A stretch of DNA of 26,118 nt from a virus, in IMG/VR virus record IMGVR_UViG_3300021197_001364, positions 1 to 26,118 of that record. One strand, written 5' to 3'. The notes under the pieces are model-generated. The model was given only the letters and a program-made list of their open reading frames with translations. It had not been told where the DNA came from and did no database searches. Positions 8,328-16,251 of the stretch are shown in pieces. Both the position numbers and the translations under genes were made by a program. Position 1 is the first letter of the stretch. Each line of letters begins with the position of its first letter.

Positions 8328-11300
8328 TTAAGTACCGCTACAAGAAGCATATGTAGGTCTGTATTCTCCATTGACAAGTGATGCAACACAGAAAAGCCCG
8401 CCGCTTATCTGAAGGAAAAAGTCTCTATTTGTAACATACTCTTCGTATGCGTCAGCAAACAGATCGCTTTTAACTGTTAACCTACCGCTGGTTGGATTAC
8501 TATAGTCAGATGGGTTAGTGATTTTATCTACCAATATGCCTTCAATCATAACTGGTTTAGACCAATTATATCCTTCAGATTGGTAAGGTCTATCGTTTGC
8601 AAAAACAATAGCACCAGAGTTTGCTGGCGAAGGAGTTAGCGTGGTTTTTAATCCTTCAAGCGTATTATAACGTGGAACAATTAAATAACCGCTAGCGTTT
8701 ACAATGTCGTGATAAGAACCAGTATTAGCAACAACTTGACCGGACGGATCTGAAATATCAACCCTTCTGCTTAAAATAACTTTATCAAAACGTCCACTAC
8801 CAGCAGTAATGAAGGTATTATCAGTTGAAAGTTCGATACCACTTGCAGCACGATAGGTATTTGACTCTACTGAATCAATTAAGCCACCGACACCTGATAT
8901 TTCTACAAGATCTTCATAGATAACATCAAGGTTGTAATTAGTCCAGCCACTTACAGAATCTATCAATCCGCCCACACCAGAAACCGCCAACAACTCGTCT
9001 GCAAAATAACCACTAATATTATCTGTTACACCGTCTAAACCAGAAACAGCATTAAGATTATAATCTGCCCAACCGCTAACTTGATGAGTATAATTCTCGT
9101 TCCAACCACTAGCTGCGTGAATAAGTCCAGTGTCTACTCCAGAAATTTCATTTAGTAATACATTTTCAAAGTATCCACTAACTTTAGCTAGTGTTCCATC
9201 TTTTACCCCAGAGACAATATTAAGTTGTTGTCTAGTGAAGAATTTCGCTTGACCTAAAATTCCTCTGTCTGTGTCGCTTAATCTCTGATCTATAACCCCA
9301 CCTACACCAGATATTGCAAGTAATCCGTGAACAGCTAAACCAGAAAGTGCGCCAGCCTCAACTCTAAATGTATTGTTGACAGCATCTAAAGAAACTCCTA
9401 CTCCACTAACACCGTGAATTTTGACAGTTTCGGTGTTTCGTATTTCTGCTGTGGCTGCACCATCCGTAGCGTCCCAGTAGTCATACTGGTTTGATTCAAT
9501 TAGTTTTGCGTCTATTCTTCCACTAACACTCCAGATTAAACCTTGTGTGCCATATATTGTTGGATCAAGGCCACTTAAAGTGTTAAAGTTACTAAACGCC
9601 CATCCACTAACATTTTGAGCGCTTTCTGATGAAGACTCTGGGCAATTTACATTGACAAGGCAATTAACTCTGTCTTCAAGCGTATCAAGTGCAGACTGAA
9701 CACCTTCTGCGGATATTAATACTTGATCTACATCTTGCTCTACGAAAACAGAAATACCGGAAATACCGGAGAACAGAACATTATCTCCACCGCCAATCTG
9801 GGATGTATTTATTCCGTCATCAATATTCCAGACATATAGATCACCTTGACCTCCAGCTTCTTTAATCTTCTGATCAATGAGTCCATCAACACCGCTAATC
9901 TCATTTAAATCTTCAGTTATAGCAAGTGCTGAAAAATCTACCTCGTTAATACCGGCATTATTTCTAACCGTTGTAGATATTCCATCTTTACCAATATATT
10001 TAACTCTTTTGTTTGGACCTACAGATTGAGACGGCCCTGAATCAGCCTCTGCAAACCAAGCCACATATTGATCTTGACCATCTGGAAAACTTATATTACT
10101 AATTTGTTCAAGAACGTAACCACCAGCCCAGCCGCTAACATTAGTGGTATAACCTTGATTAAAACCACTAACTGCTTCTATATAATTTTCAGTCCACCCG
10201 CTAACTTGATCTATAATACCACCCTTACCAGATATCTCAACAAAATCTTCAGCAAATGGCTCAAAATAAGTTTCAGTAAGAGTACCAACCAGAGAACTAT
10301 CTAATGCGCTAGCGATATCGTCAATTTGGTTTACAGCAACTTTAATTGCATCAAGAACTTGACCAGAAACAAAGCCACCAACGCCAGAAATATCTTCTAT
10401 AACACCAGAGACAACATTAAACCGGTCGCTAATGTATCCAGACAAAGGAGCAGCAGATATATCAAGTCGATAGCCTGTATCAACGCTATCTTCACCCAGA
10501 CCTAACTCTACTCTTATTCCGCTAACACCACTTACTATTAATGTATCAGAATGTTCTACCTGACCGGACCCACCGTGAGTGTCTTCAATTTCCCAGAAAA
10601 CATAAGAGCCAGCTTGTATTACTTTATCATCTAAATAATCTTTAAGGTATCCACTAACATTGTCTAGTTGACCATTAACTCCAGATATTTGAGTTAAATT
10701 GTCGGAAGCCCAACCACTAGCCGCCCAAATCAAACCGCTAGGACCACCCCAACGGCTTGGTAAAGCACCAGACAATTGATTTAGACTATATTCAGTCCAG
10801 CCCGAACCATTAGCAAAATTTGTATAAGATAAATCGTATGCATCATCTGCTTCTGATGCCGCAATAGCGCTAGCCCAGCCGCTTATTAAAACAGCGCTAG
10901 CTGTTATTTGAGACGCAAGGTATCCTGAATTAATACCGATTTCCTGTTTGATATAACCACTAGCCCAACCAGAAACAGGTGCTGCGGAAATAGCCAAATT
11001 ATAAAAACTTGTGCCTCCAGCGCCTTCGTCTGTAATCATTCTGGTTTCAATGCCACTAATACCACTTATCATAAGTGTATCAGCATGATGGACCATGCCT
11101 GAAGCGCCGTGTTCCCCTTCTATTTCCCAAAAGGCAAACCCACCAGCTTCTACTATTTTACTGTCGGTGTAAGCTTTATTCCAACCGCTAGCTAAATATA
11201 TTAAGCCATTTGGATGGCTACCTAAGACTCCAGACAATCCATATACAGAACCATCTTGTCTGCGATCAAGACCAGAAACAGAAGTTATTTCATCTCTTGA

Positions 11301-12527
11301 CCATCCACTAATTTGATATATTTTACCATTATCAATACCGCTAATTTGATTTAGTAAACCGTTGTAACCACTAATTTCATTAAGATTGTAATCTGCCCAA
11401 CCACTAACAGAATTAATTATACCGTTAACACCGGTAATCTCAAGTAACTCTGGATAAATTCTATTGTTGAAGTTATATAGTGTCCATCCACTTACATTAT
11501 CAAGTTGACCACTGAGAGAAAGTAACTGACCATGCTTGCCGCTTATTGCAACAATGTCGCTTTCTATATTTGATAACTGCCCGCTAACCCAACCAGATAT
11601 TGGGTATGCAGAAATTTCCATAACTCTTTTATTTGCAATTTGGTCATGGAAATAGATTGTATCTATACCACTAACACCACTAAGCATCACAACATCATCT
11701 TTATCTATGACGCCAGAAGTTCCAAATTTATCAGCTAAAGCAAAAGACCAAGCTAATGGGACATCAATTGTGCCAGCAACTGTTACGTTTCTAAATGCAG
11801 CATCCCATTCATAACCAGACGCACCGATACTAAATGTTTGACCGCTAGCTGGCAATAAATCACCACTTACGGCTAATCCAACATCACCATCTACAAATAT
11901 ATCTGTACCAACACCCAACTGTCTAGAAGATAAGTCACCATACAGTAAAGGAGGTACTCCGCTTTCGTTGAGAGTCTGGTCACAACCACCAGAAGCTTGA
12001 GGGTAAGCACCTAGATAAAATTTAAGATTAGAATTATCATCTACATAGTAAGCAGCACCATGACCAATAGCTATATTAAAATCACCTCTAGCGTTTTCAA
12101 CTAAAGAATAACTACCTACTGATACATTTCCAGACCCTACCGTGTTTGAGCCTAGCGCATTGTAACCAACAGCAACATTATCAGAACCAAAAGAATTGCA
12201 AGCTAGAGTTAATGAACCCAGTGCAGTATTTCTAGAGCCAGTATAGTTAATACTTAATGCTTTATAACCAAAAGCAGAGTTGTCAATAGAAGACCTATTA
12301 GCCAAAGAAATTTGAGAAAGCGCATTATCACCAGCAATTGTAGTTCTTGTTTCATCAGAACTAAAATTTAGTGATGTTAAGAGGGTATCATCCAATATAA
12401 TACCCAAAGAGTCAGCAAGATCAGTAAATACTGACCTTAAATCTCCGGGAGATATCAACCTACTGGTATTGTCTGGTAGTATATTTTCAAGATACTCCAG
12501 AAATTCGGACTTAGTTCTGATAGTCAT
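8328..12527 (-). CDS. Giant repetitive tail fibre (SGW/SGV repeats)
   Basis: 1399 aa. The N-terminal ~60 residues (MTIRTKSEFLEYLENILPD ... ISPGDLRSVFTDLADS) look like a virion-attachment domain. Residues ~80-160 carry five N-x-A-x-G-x-x-A-L copies, like YadA head or phage-fibre beta-rolls. From ~245 to ~1270 the chain alternates short ISGVxGxIxxVSGWxxYxL units with five ~60-aa modules that begin with an aromatic segment (FAFWEIE, YVFWEIE, LYVWNID, YDYWDA, AWSFALA) and end in ISAxPxSG. The C-terminal ~140 residues (SGAIVFANDRPY ... PTYASCSGT) form a distinct tip domain with two Cys. The start is 3 bases beyond the previous gene's stop with only a weak ribosome site, so coupling is likely. Best guess: long or side tail fibre. 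Confidence 0.85.
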   Translation of the reverse strand: MTIRTKSEFLEYLENILPDNTSRLISPGDLRSVFTDLADSLGIILDDTLLTSLNFSSDETRTTIAGDNALSQISLANRSSIDNSAFGYKALSINYTGSRNTALGSLTLACNSFGSDNVAVGYNALGSNTVGSGNVSVGSYSLVENARGDFNIAIGHGAAYYVDDNSNLKFYLGAYPQASGGCDQTLNESGVPPLLYGDLSSRQLGVGTDIFVDGDVGLAVSGDLLPASGQTFSIGASGYEWDAAFRNVTVAGTIDVPLAWSFALADKFGTSGVIDKDDVVMLSGVSGIDTIYFHDQIANKRVMEISAYPISGWVSGQLSNIESDIVAISGKHGQLLSLSGQLDNVSGWTLYNFNNRIYPELLEITGVNGIINSVSGWADYNLNEISGYNGLLNQISGIDNGKIYQISGWSRDEITSVSGLDRRQDGSVYGLSGVLGSHPNGLIYLASGWNKAYTDSKIVEAGGFAFWEIEGEHGASGMVHHADTLMISGISGIETRMITDEGAGGTSFYNLAISAAPVSGWASGYIKQEIGINSGYLASQITASAVLISGWASAIAASEADDAYDLSYTNFANGSGWTEYSLNQLSGALPSRWGGPSGLIWAASGWASDNLTQISGVNGQLDNVSGYLKDYLDDKVIQAGSYVFWEIEDTHGGSGQVEHSDTLIVSGVSGIRVELGLGEDSVDTGYRLDISAAPLSGYISDRFNVVSGVIEDISGVGGFVSGQVLDAIKVAVNQIDDIASALDSSLVGTLTETYFEPFAEDFVEISGKGGIIDQVSGWTENYIEAVSGFNQGYTTNVSGWAGGYVLEQISNISFPDGQDQYVAWFAEADSGPSQSVGPNKRVKYIGKDGISTTVRNNAGINEVDFSALAITEDLNEISGVDGLIDQKIKEAGGQGDLYVWNIDDGINTSQIGGGDNVLFSGISGISVFVEQDVDQVLISAEGVQSALDTLEDRVNCLVNVNCPESSSESAQNVSGWAFSNFNTLSGLDPTIYGTQGLIWSVSGRIDAKLIESNQYDYWDATDGAATAEIRNTETVKIHGVSGVGVSLDAVNNTFRVEAGALSGLAVHGLLAISGVGGVIDQRLSDTDRGILGQAKFFTRQQLNIVSGVKDGTLAKVSGYFENVLLNEISGVDTGLIHAASGWNENYTHQVSGWADYNLNAVSGLDGVTDNISGYFADELLAVSGVGGLIDSVSGWTNYNLDVIYEDLVEISGVGGLIDSVESNTYRAASGIELSTDNTFITAGSGRFDKVILSRRVDISDPSGQVVANTGSYHDIVNASGYLIVPRYNTLEGLKTTLTPSPANSGAIVFANDRPYQSEGYNWSKPVMIEGILVDKITNPSDYSNPTSGRLTVKSDLFADAYEEYVTNRDFFLQISGGLFCVASLVNGEYRPTYASCSGT
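9340..11757 (-). repeat. Five diverged ~60-aa modules within the giant fibre
   Basis: Approximate module starts on the minus strand are 11753, 11140, 10608, 9843 and 9485. Shared pattern: aromatic-rich strand with W, D/E-G, SG, D-x-(V/L)-x-(I/L)-SG-(I/V)-SG-I, then a variable 15-20 aa stretch and (I/V)-(S/E)-A-x-x-(L/V)-SG. DNA identity is low, so this is a protein-level repeat. Short SGW/SGV units separate the modules. Confidence 0.75.
12048..12290 (-). repeat. Five short N-x-A-x-G-x-x-A-L repeats (beta-roll)
   Basis: The translation shows NSAFGYKALS, NTALGSLTLA, NVAVGYNALG, NVSVGSYSLV and NIAIGHGAAY spaced by about 15-20 aa. This pattern is known from trimeric autotransporter heads and phage fibres, where it forms a left-handed beta-roll. 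Confidence 0.8.
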
Positions 12528-12529
12528 AG

Positions 12530-13018
12530 TTACTTAAATGAGATTATGAGTTGTTCTGAGTTAAATAGCAATGTATCTCCAGCGAAAACTTCTCTTGGAT
12601 TATCAAGAGTGGCTTTCATCAGGACGTTTCCTTCCCCGATGTCGTTGTCGTCTACAATAGCTATCCCAGAAACCCAGCCCCACCCATAGGAGCTTCCAGC
12701 ACTTTCTTGTGCCGCAGAATCCCAAATAAGTTGAAAACAATTTTTAATAACCCCACCGCTTGCTGCATAAACATCAGCATCAAACTTCCAGTTTACATTA
12801 CCTGAAATTGCGGGATCTCCAAGGTTTATTCTGTCATATCCAGTAAGTGTGCCGTTGGTATAGCGGTAGGGAAGTTCTGGCAAATTTGCGCCAGTAGCGT
12901 TTTCGGGAATCTCACCACTTGTTAATGCAATAGTAATATTTCCGGGTTTTGCAAAAGTCCCACCTCTGAATACGTGGTTTATCAATCCAGATTCTAAATA
13001 ATCTGATAAGTCTGCCAT
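12530..13018 (-). CDS. Small virion structural protein (tail/fibre-associated)
   Basis: 162 aa. Pattern: SDYLESGLINHVFRGGTF, then GNITIALTSGEIPE, a Gly/Asn-rich middle with FDAD, ASGGVIKNCFQLIWDSA, GWGWVSGIAIVDD, NVLMKATLDNPREVFAGD and a final LFNSEQLIISF. It matches a small beta-sandwich family common in tailed phages (LYVALSTxxP ... WGxVxxxALYDA ... GD ... FxAGxL). Those proteins are annotated variously as tail fibre or minor structural proteins, and I cannot fix the exact role. It is the first gene after the shared promoter-like 17-mer, with a TTAGGAG ribosome site, and leads the tail-fibre operon. Confidence 0.7.
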   Translation of the reverse strand: MADLSDYLESGLINHVFRGGTFAKPGNITIALTSGEIPENATGANLPELPYRYTNGTLTGYDRINLGDPAISGNVNWKFDADVYAASGGVIKNCFQLIWDSAAQESAGSSYGWGWVSGIAIVDDNDIGEGNVLMKATLDNPREVFAGDTLLFNSEQLIISFK

Positions 13019-13054
13019 TTTTTGCTCCTAATTAGAAGTCCTGATTTACACGGT

Positions 13055-13071
13055 GTGTTATATTATACACA
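13055..13071 (-). promoter_or_regulatory. Candidate late promoter, copy 1 (TGTGTATAATATAACAC)
   Basis: The minus-strand 17-mer TGTGTATAATATAACAC is identical to the copy at 18307-18323. It contains TATAAT and is nearly palindromic (GTGT ... ACAC). It lies 37 bases upstream of the 12530-13018 start codon and just after the terminator. No TTGACA-like box occurs 16-18 bases upstream, which fits a phage sigma that reads only a -10 element. Confidence 0.75.
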
Positions 13072-13089
13072 ATTCCGAGCTAACCATAT

Positions 13090-13124
13090 AAAAAAAGAAA
13101 GCCACTCCAATCGGAATGGCTTTC
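13090..13124 (-). terminator. Rho-independent terminator after the capsid gene
   Basis: A 12-bp stem (positions 13097-13108 with 13113-13124, 4-base loop) is followed on the minus strand by seven U. One pair is G-U on the minus transcript but a C-A mismatch on the plus transcript, and there is no U run on the plus side. The terminator therefore acts on leftward transcription, 28 bases beyond the major capsid stop codon. Confidence 0.92.
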
Positions 13125-13152
13125 CATTATAATATTAGAATAATCTAATAAA

Positions 13153-14160
13153 TTAGAAGCTACCGAGAATGATACGACGATTATCAAGAACACCGAATCC
13201 GAGTTCTGCGAAACCGTACCAACCAACTCTTTGCTGTCTGTGAAGAGTAGGGTCTTCGTGAATAGAAACTTGCTGCTTCATTGGCATAACGAAGCTATCG
13301 TTTGCGCCCTGATCAAGACCAACAACCAACTCAAGGTCGCTAGACTCAACAGAGCCACCAAGACCGTCCTCAAAGAACGACTGATACTCTTGACCTTCGC
13401 CAAGCTCATCAAGATCGCGAAGGTTTACACCAAAGATATTGGTGATTGGAGCGCCACCTTCACCAGCGTTGTAGATCTGAGTTCTAACAGCGTCAGAAAC
13501 TTGATCCAGACCCCAGTTACGCACATCTTCAAGTGCTTCTGGAGACACGTAGAGGTCAGTAAGACGACCACGATTGCCACTTGCGGTGTTACCACCAGCA
13601 TTACGACGCATGACGGTTTGCATCAAGCTGACAAGTCTCTTGGAGAACATACCAGCAGTTGCGTCACCGTCGTAAACCAAGATGTTACGATCAACACCAG
13701 CGGCCAGCAGAGTGTGCCACCCGTCGTCGTTCATCTTTTTAACAAATCCAGTCTCAAGGACTTGCATAGCGCGAGCAGTGATGTCCCAACGAGCTTCACG
13801 AGCATATCGAAGCAAGAAGTCGATGCTACTTGCAATGCTATAAGTTGGAATCATGACGTAATCGCTTTCAACCGCACGTTCAGGAACACGACCGTGACCG
13901 GGATTGGTGTAAGCTACGTGTTCACCTTCAGTTCCGGGTGCAAGAAGATCCAAAGGATATTCTGTGCTTCCTCCCGGCTCGACATTAATGGTCTCGAAAA
14001 TATTTCCGAGAATATTGCCAACCAAAACTCCCTTACGGAGTGGAAGCTCAAGAGCTTGTGCAAACTCTCTCTGCGCTGCCATTGCGGTTTCGGTGTGGCT
14101 ATCACCGCACTTACGTAGCAAAGAAATAAATTCTTCACTTGGTCTTTCAGTATATGACAT
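13153..14160 (-). CDS. Major capsid protein
   Basis: 335 aa, HK97-fold type by sequence character and by position after the protease/scaffold and decoration-like genes. It begins MSYTERPSEEFISLLRKCGD. A helical/N-arm region is followed by a domain with EYPLDLLAPGTEGEHVAYTNPGHGRVPERAVESDYVMIPTY, cut here only by description. A mid-chain segment, FLLRYAREARWDI, resembles the spine helix region. The end carries VSIHEDPTLHRQQRVGWYGFAELGFGVLDNRR, the usual C-terminal strand where capsid proteins close with a GFG/R-rich segment. An AAAGGAG site precedes the ATG. A strong terminator follows directly, so this is the last and probably most translated gene of its operon. The protein is probably trimmed by the upstream protease. 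Confidence 0.85.
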   Translation of the reverse strand: MSYTERPSEEFISLLRKCGDSHTETAMAAQREFAQALELPLRKGVLVGNILGNIFETINVEPGGSTEYPLDLLAPGTEGEHVAYTNPGHGRVPERAVESDYVMIPTYSIASSIDFLLRYAREARWDITARAMQVLETGFVKKMNDDGWHTLLAAGVDRNILVYDGDATAGMFSKRLVSLMQTVMRRNAGGNTASGNRGRLTDLYVSPEALEDVRNWGLDQVSDAVRTQIYNAGEGGAPITNIFGVNLRDLDELGEGQEYQSFFEDGLGGSVESSDLELVVGLDQGANDSFVMPMKQQVSIHEDPTLHRQQRVGWYGFAELGFGVLDNRRIILGSF

Positions 14161-14187
14161 TGTATTTATTCTCCTTTAGAGTTATGA

Positions 14188-14676
14188 CTAAGCGCCGTGA
14201 TTAGGAAGATTGATGTAAACCTTGGCATAGCCGTCTGCATCCTTGGCGGACATAAAGCGACCAAGAGACAAGGCTCCAGATTGAGCGGCATTAGCTGCGC
14301 TAGTTGCAATGTTACCAGCAACTGCGTTTGAAGCGTATGCCATATCTCCGGGACCGGGAGTTCCATCAACATTATTAGTTACGACCCAACCACGAGTCAA
14401 GACAGTAACTTTACCACCCTTTTGTACTTCATCTTTATATTGATTAAGATGGGTACGTGTGAGGTCTTTATTAACAACGTCATTAAGAAGGATACCAACA
14501 GCAACGCTAGTGTCGCCAGCAGCCTTATAAAGAACGGTGTTATCACCTTGATCTAGAGCAGCACCAGAAGCGCTAAGTTCGTCAAGACAAACTACACCGC
14601 CTCTTGTACCAGTACCACCGACATAAAAGAAACTGATATCGGTTGATTCTTCATATCTATCAGATTTGAGAGCCAT
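14188..14676 (-). CDS. Capsid decoration / head-stabilising-like protein
   Basis: 162 aa, small and beta-rich, with no Cys cluster. It starts MALKSDRYEESTDISFFYV. VAVGILLNDVV (58-68) and KVTVLTRGWVVTNN follow, then a Gly/Ala-rich part ending in GRFMSAKDADGYAKVYINLP. The order 'VAVG-I-L-N-D ... KVTVLxxGxV ... GDxAY ... G(R)F ... GYAKV' resembles DUF2190-like capsid cement proteins. Position between scaffold and capsid genes supports a head decoration role. The ATG has a TAGGAG ribosome site and the gap to the capsid gene is 27 bases. The name is tentative. Confidence 0.6.
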   Translation of the reverse strand: MALKSDRYEESTDISFFYVGGTGTRGGVVCLDELSASGAALDQGDNTVLYKAAGDTSVAVGILLNDVVNKDLTRTHLNQYKDEVQKGGKVTVLTRGWVVTNNVDGTPGPGDMAYASNAVAGNIATSAANAAQSGALSLGRFMSAKDADGYAKVYINLPNHGA

Positions 14677-14695
14677 AGTTAAATTCTCCTATAAA

Positions 14696-15400
14696 TTACT
14701 TAGTTGAGAGTACGTTCTTGGAAAGCCAGTCAGAAATGCCAGCCCTTGCGCTTTCACGCTCGTCAGCAACTTCTGTTTGATCAACCAAAGCTGCTTCACT
14801 TGTTTCCAAGTCTTCAACAAGCTCAGGAGTGACCTCTGCTTCAGCTTCTTCTTCATCAGCTTTAGCTTCTTTTTCTTTTTTCTTCTTTTCAATCGCTTCT
14901 TTTAGCGCTGGAGGCATTGCTGCTTCAGCTTCATCTTCTTTCTTCTTCTTCTTGTCGCCATGCATGTCTGCTTTTGGTTTCATCTTAGCAACTACAACGT
15001 CAAAAGCTTCATCGCCAAGCACTTCAAGAGCAGCTAGTGTCTCTTCAAGATCGTCTTGTTCAAAACCAGCTTCTACAAGAGCAGCCATTCTTTTTTCTAC
15101 TTTTGCTTTTTTCTTCATGTCGTCCATTTCTTTCATGGCAACAGAAAGATCGTCTTGTGATTTAGCAAGAGCGTCTTCTAGTTCAGCAACTTTAGCTTGA
15201 CTGCTTTTGATGCTTTCTTCTAGTTCAGCAATGCTGTTGTCTCTAGCCTCGATGTCAGCTTCAAAAGCCTCAACCTTGGAAGCAAATTCTTTATCTTTTG
15301 CTTCTTCGATTTGTGCCTTAATTGCTTCATTCTCAGCTTTAGCAGAAGCGAGTGCTGACTGAACATCAGCCAGTTGCTTCTCCAAAAGATTTTCGCTCAT
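14696..15400 (-). CDS. Candidate internal start: free scaffold protein nested in protease gene
   Basis: In frame with the protease gene, Met266 (ATG at 15400) follows a TAGGAGAA ribosome site at 15407-15413 with 8 intervening bases, stronger than many real starts here. It would yield 234 aa covering only the coiled-coil and Lys/Glu-rich scaffold. The boundary coincides with the domain switch. In lambda, Nu3 is made the same way inside gene C. Whether this start is used is inferred. Confidence 0.6.
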   Translation of the reverse strand: MSENLLEKQLADVQSALASAKAENEAIKAQIEEAKDKEFASKVEAFEADIEARDNSIAELEESIKSSQAKVAELEDALAKSQDDLSVAMKEMDDMKKKAKVEKRMAALVEAGFEQDDLEETLAALEVLGDEAFDVVVAKMKPKADMHGDKKKKKEDEAEAAMPPALKEAIEKKKKEKEAKADEEEAEAEVTPELVEDLETSEAALVDQTEVADERESARAGISDWLSKNVLSTK

Positions 15401-16195
15401 AGTGAGTTCTCCTATATCGAAATTGGAATTTTCATCTATATCAAATGCTACAGATTTTAAGATTACACTTCTTGGGTTGGCAGGTTTAGAAACTAAACCT
15501 TTTCCAGAGAAAGCGATATTTTTCAATGCGCGGCCTATCTTGTAGCCCTCGTATTCACCAGAGCCACCGTAAGCCCTAAGATGTTTAGTTAAAAATGAAG
15601 ATGCTTCATCTCTAGCTAAAATCTTTGCTACACCGTTTTCGTTACCCAAGGCATAATCGAAACCGGCAAACAGACACTCCATCGAAACGTACCATTTACC
15701 ATCCTCTATTTCGGAGATTATTTTCTCCATCCTTTCTCTGTTTTCATCTTTGGTCCAACTATTGTATAGGACCGCTTGAGTAATTATATCAAAGTCTTCT
15801 GGCATTTCACCGTCATTTGCGACAGCTTTACCATCTTTGCCTAACACATAACTACCAGTAATATGCCCAATAATATCATCTTCATCGTGCATATAATTGA
15901 ATTGTTTATCTTCTGGCGTATCTCTTGCTTGCCACGTAGCATTTGCCAGAAACACGTCGTCATTCTTGTTCCAACCGCATGAAACCAAAACAGACTCTAA
16001 GTAATATAAGTCTAATTGATCTTTAGTCGCTGCTTCTGAGTGCATAAAGTCGTTTATCTCCTTAGCCCAAGTTTTGTTTGGGATAGTAAAAGATTCGGAC
16101 TTAACGGCCTCAGAGCAGTACGCAACACTGGCGCTACTCTTAACGAGTTCGCCAATACCGTCATTTATTTCATTTTGGAATATTTGTATCGTCAT
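14696..16195 (-). CDS. Prohead maturation protease fused to scaffold
   Basis: 499 aa. The N-terminal ~250 residues look like a phage prohead protease: YMHDEDDIIGHI with H103, DFDIITQAVLYNSW (134-147), and YVSMECLFAGFDYAL with S171 as candidate nucleophile. Residues ~266-420 are an uninterrupted coiled coil (LLEKQLADVQSALASAKAE onward). The tail is Lys/Glu-rich with KKKKK runs at about 408-440, as in internal scaffolding or core proteins. The order protease-scaffold just before capsid genes is standard in phages. The ATG has AGAGGTGA upstream. An internal ATG with its own ribosome site lies at 15400 (see separate entry). After assembly the scaffold part is expected to be degraded (family knowledge). 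Confidence 0.85.
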   Translation of the reverse strand: MTIQIFQNEINDGIGELVKSSASVAYCSEAVKSESFTIPNKTWAKEINDFMHSEAATKDQLDLYYLESVLVSCGWNKNDDVFLANATWQARDTPEDKQFNYMHDEDDIIGHITGSYVLGKDGKAVANDGEMPEDFDIITQAVLYNSWTKDENRERMEKIISEIEDGKWYVSMECLFAGFDYALGNENGVAKILARDEASSFLTKHLRAYGGSGEYEGYKIGRALKNIAFSGKGLVSKPANPRSVILKSVAFDIDENSNFDIGELTMSENLLEKQLADVQSALASAKAENEAIKAQIEEAKDKEFASKVEAFEADIEARDNSIAELEESIKSSQAKVAELEDALAKSQDDLSVAMKEMDDMKKKAKVEKRMAALVEAGFEQDDLEETLAALEVLGDEAFDVVVAKMKPKADMHGDKKKKKEDEAEAAMPPALKEAIEKKKKEKEAKADEEEAEAEVTPELVEDLETSEAALVDQTEVADERESARAGISDWLSKNVLSTK

Positions 16196-16210
16196 ATATC
16201 ACCTCTAAAT

Positions 16211-16246
16211 AAGTAATACACAAAAAAAATGTTTTTTTAAAAAAAC
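16211..16246 (-). promoter_or_regulatory. Weak terminator plus weak -10-like element between portal and protease genes
   Basis: Downstream of the portal stop lies the perfect palindrome GTTTTTTTAAAAAAAC (16231-16246), followed on the minus strand by eight T. After that comes TGTGTATTACTTATTT (from 16223), which matches the first part of the shared late 17-mer. The layout resembles the terminator-promoter pair at 13055-13124 but both elements are much weaker, so this may be chance in AT-rich DNA. Confidence 0.3.
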
Positions 16247-16251
16247 TAGAA

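Noticed and set aside
8900-11500. CRISPR-like regular repeats
   Set aside because: Repeats are protein-level SGW units in an open frame with diverged DNA, not identical direct repeats with spacers.
13231-14118. Long plus-strand open frame (295 codons) opposite the capsid gene
   Set aside because: It mirrors codon bias of the well-supported capsid gene, has no family features, and has no ribosome site or neighbours on that strand.
14829-15200. Ser/Ala/Phe-rich plus-strand frame
   Set aside because: It is the antisense image of the Lys/Glu/Ala-rich scaffold.
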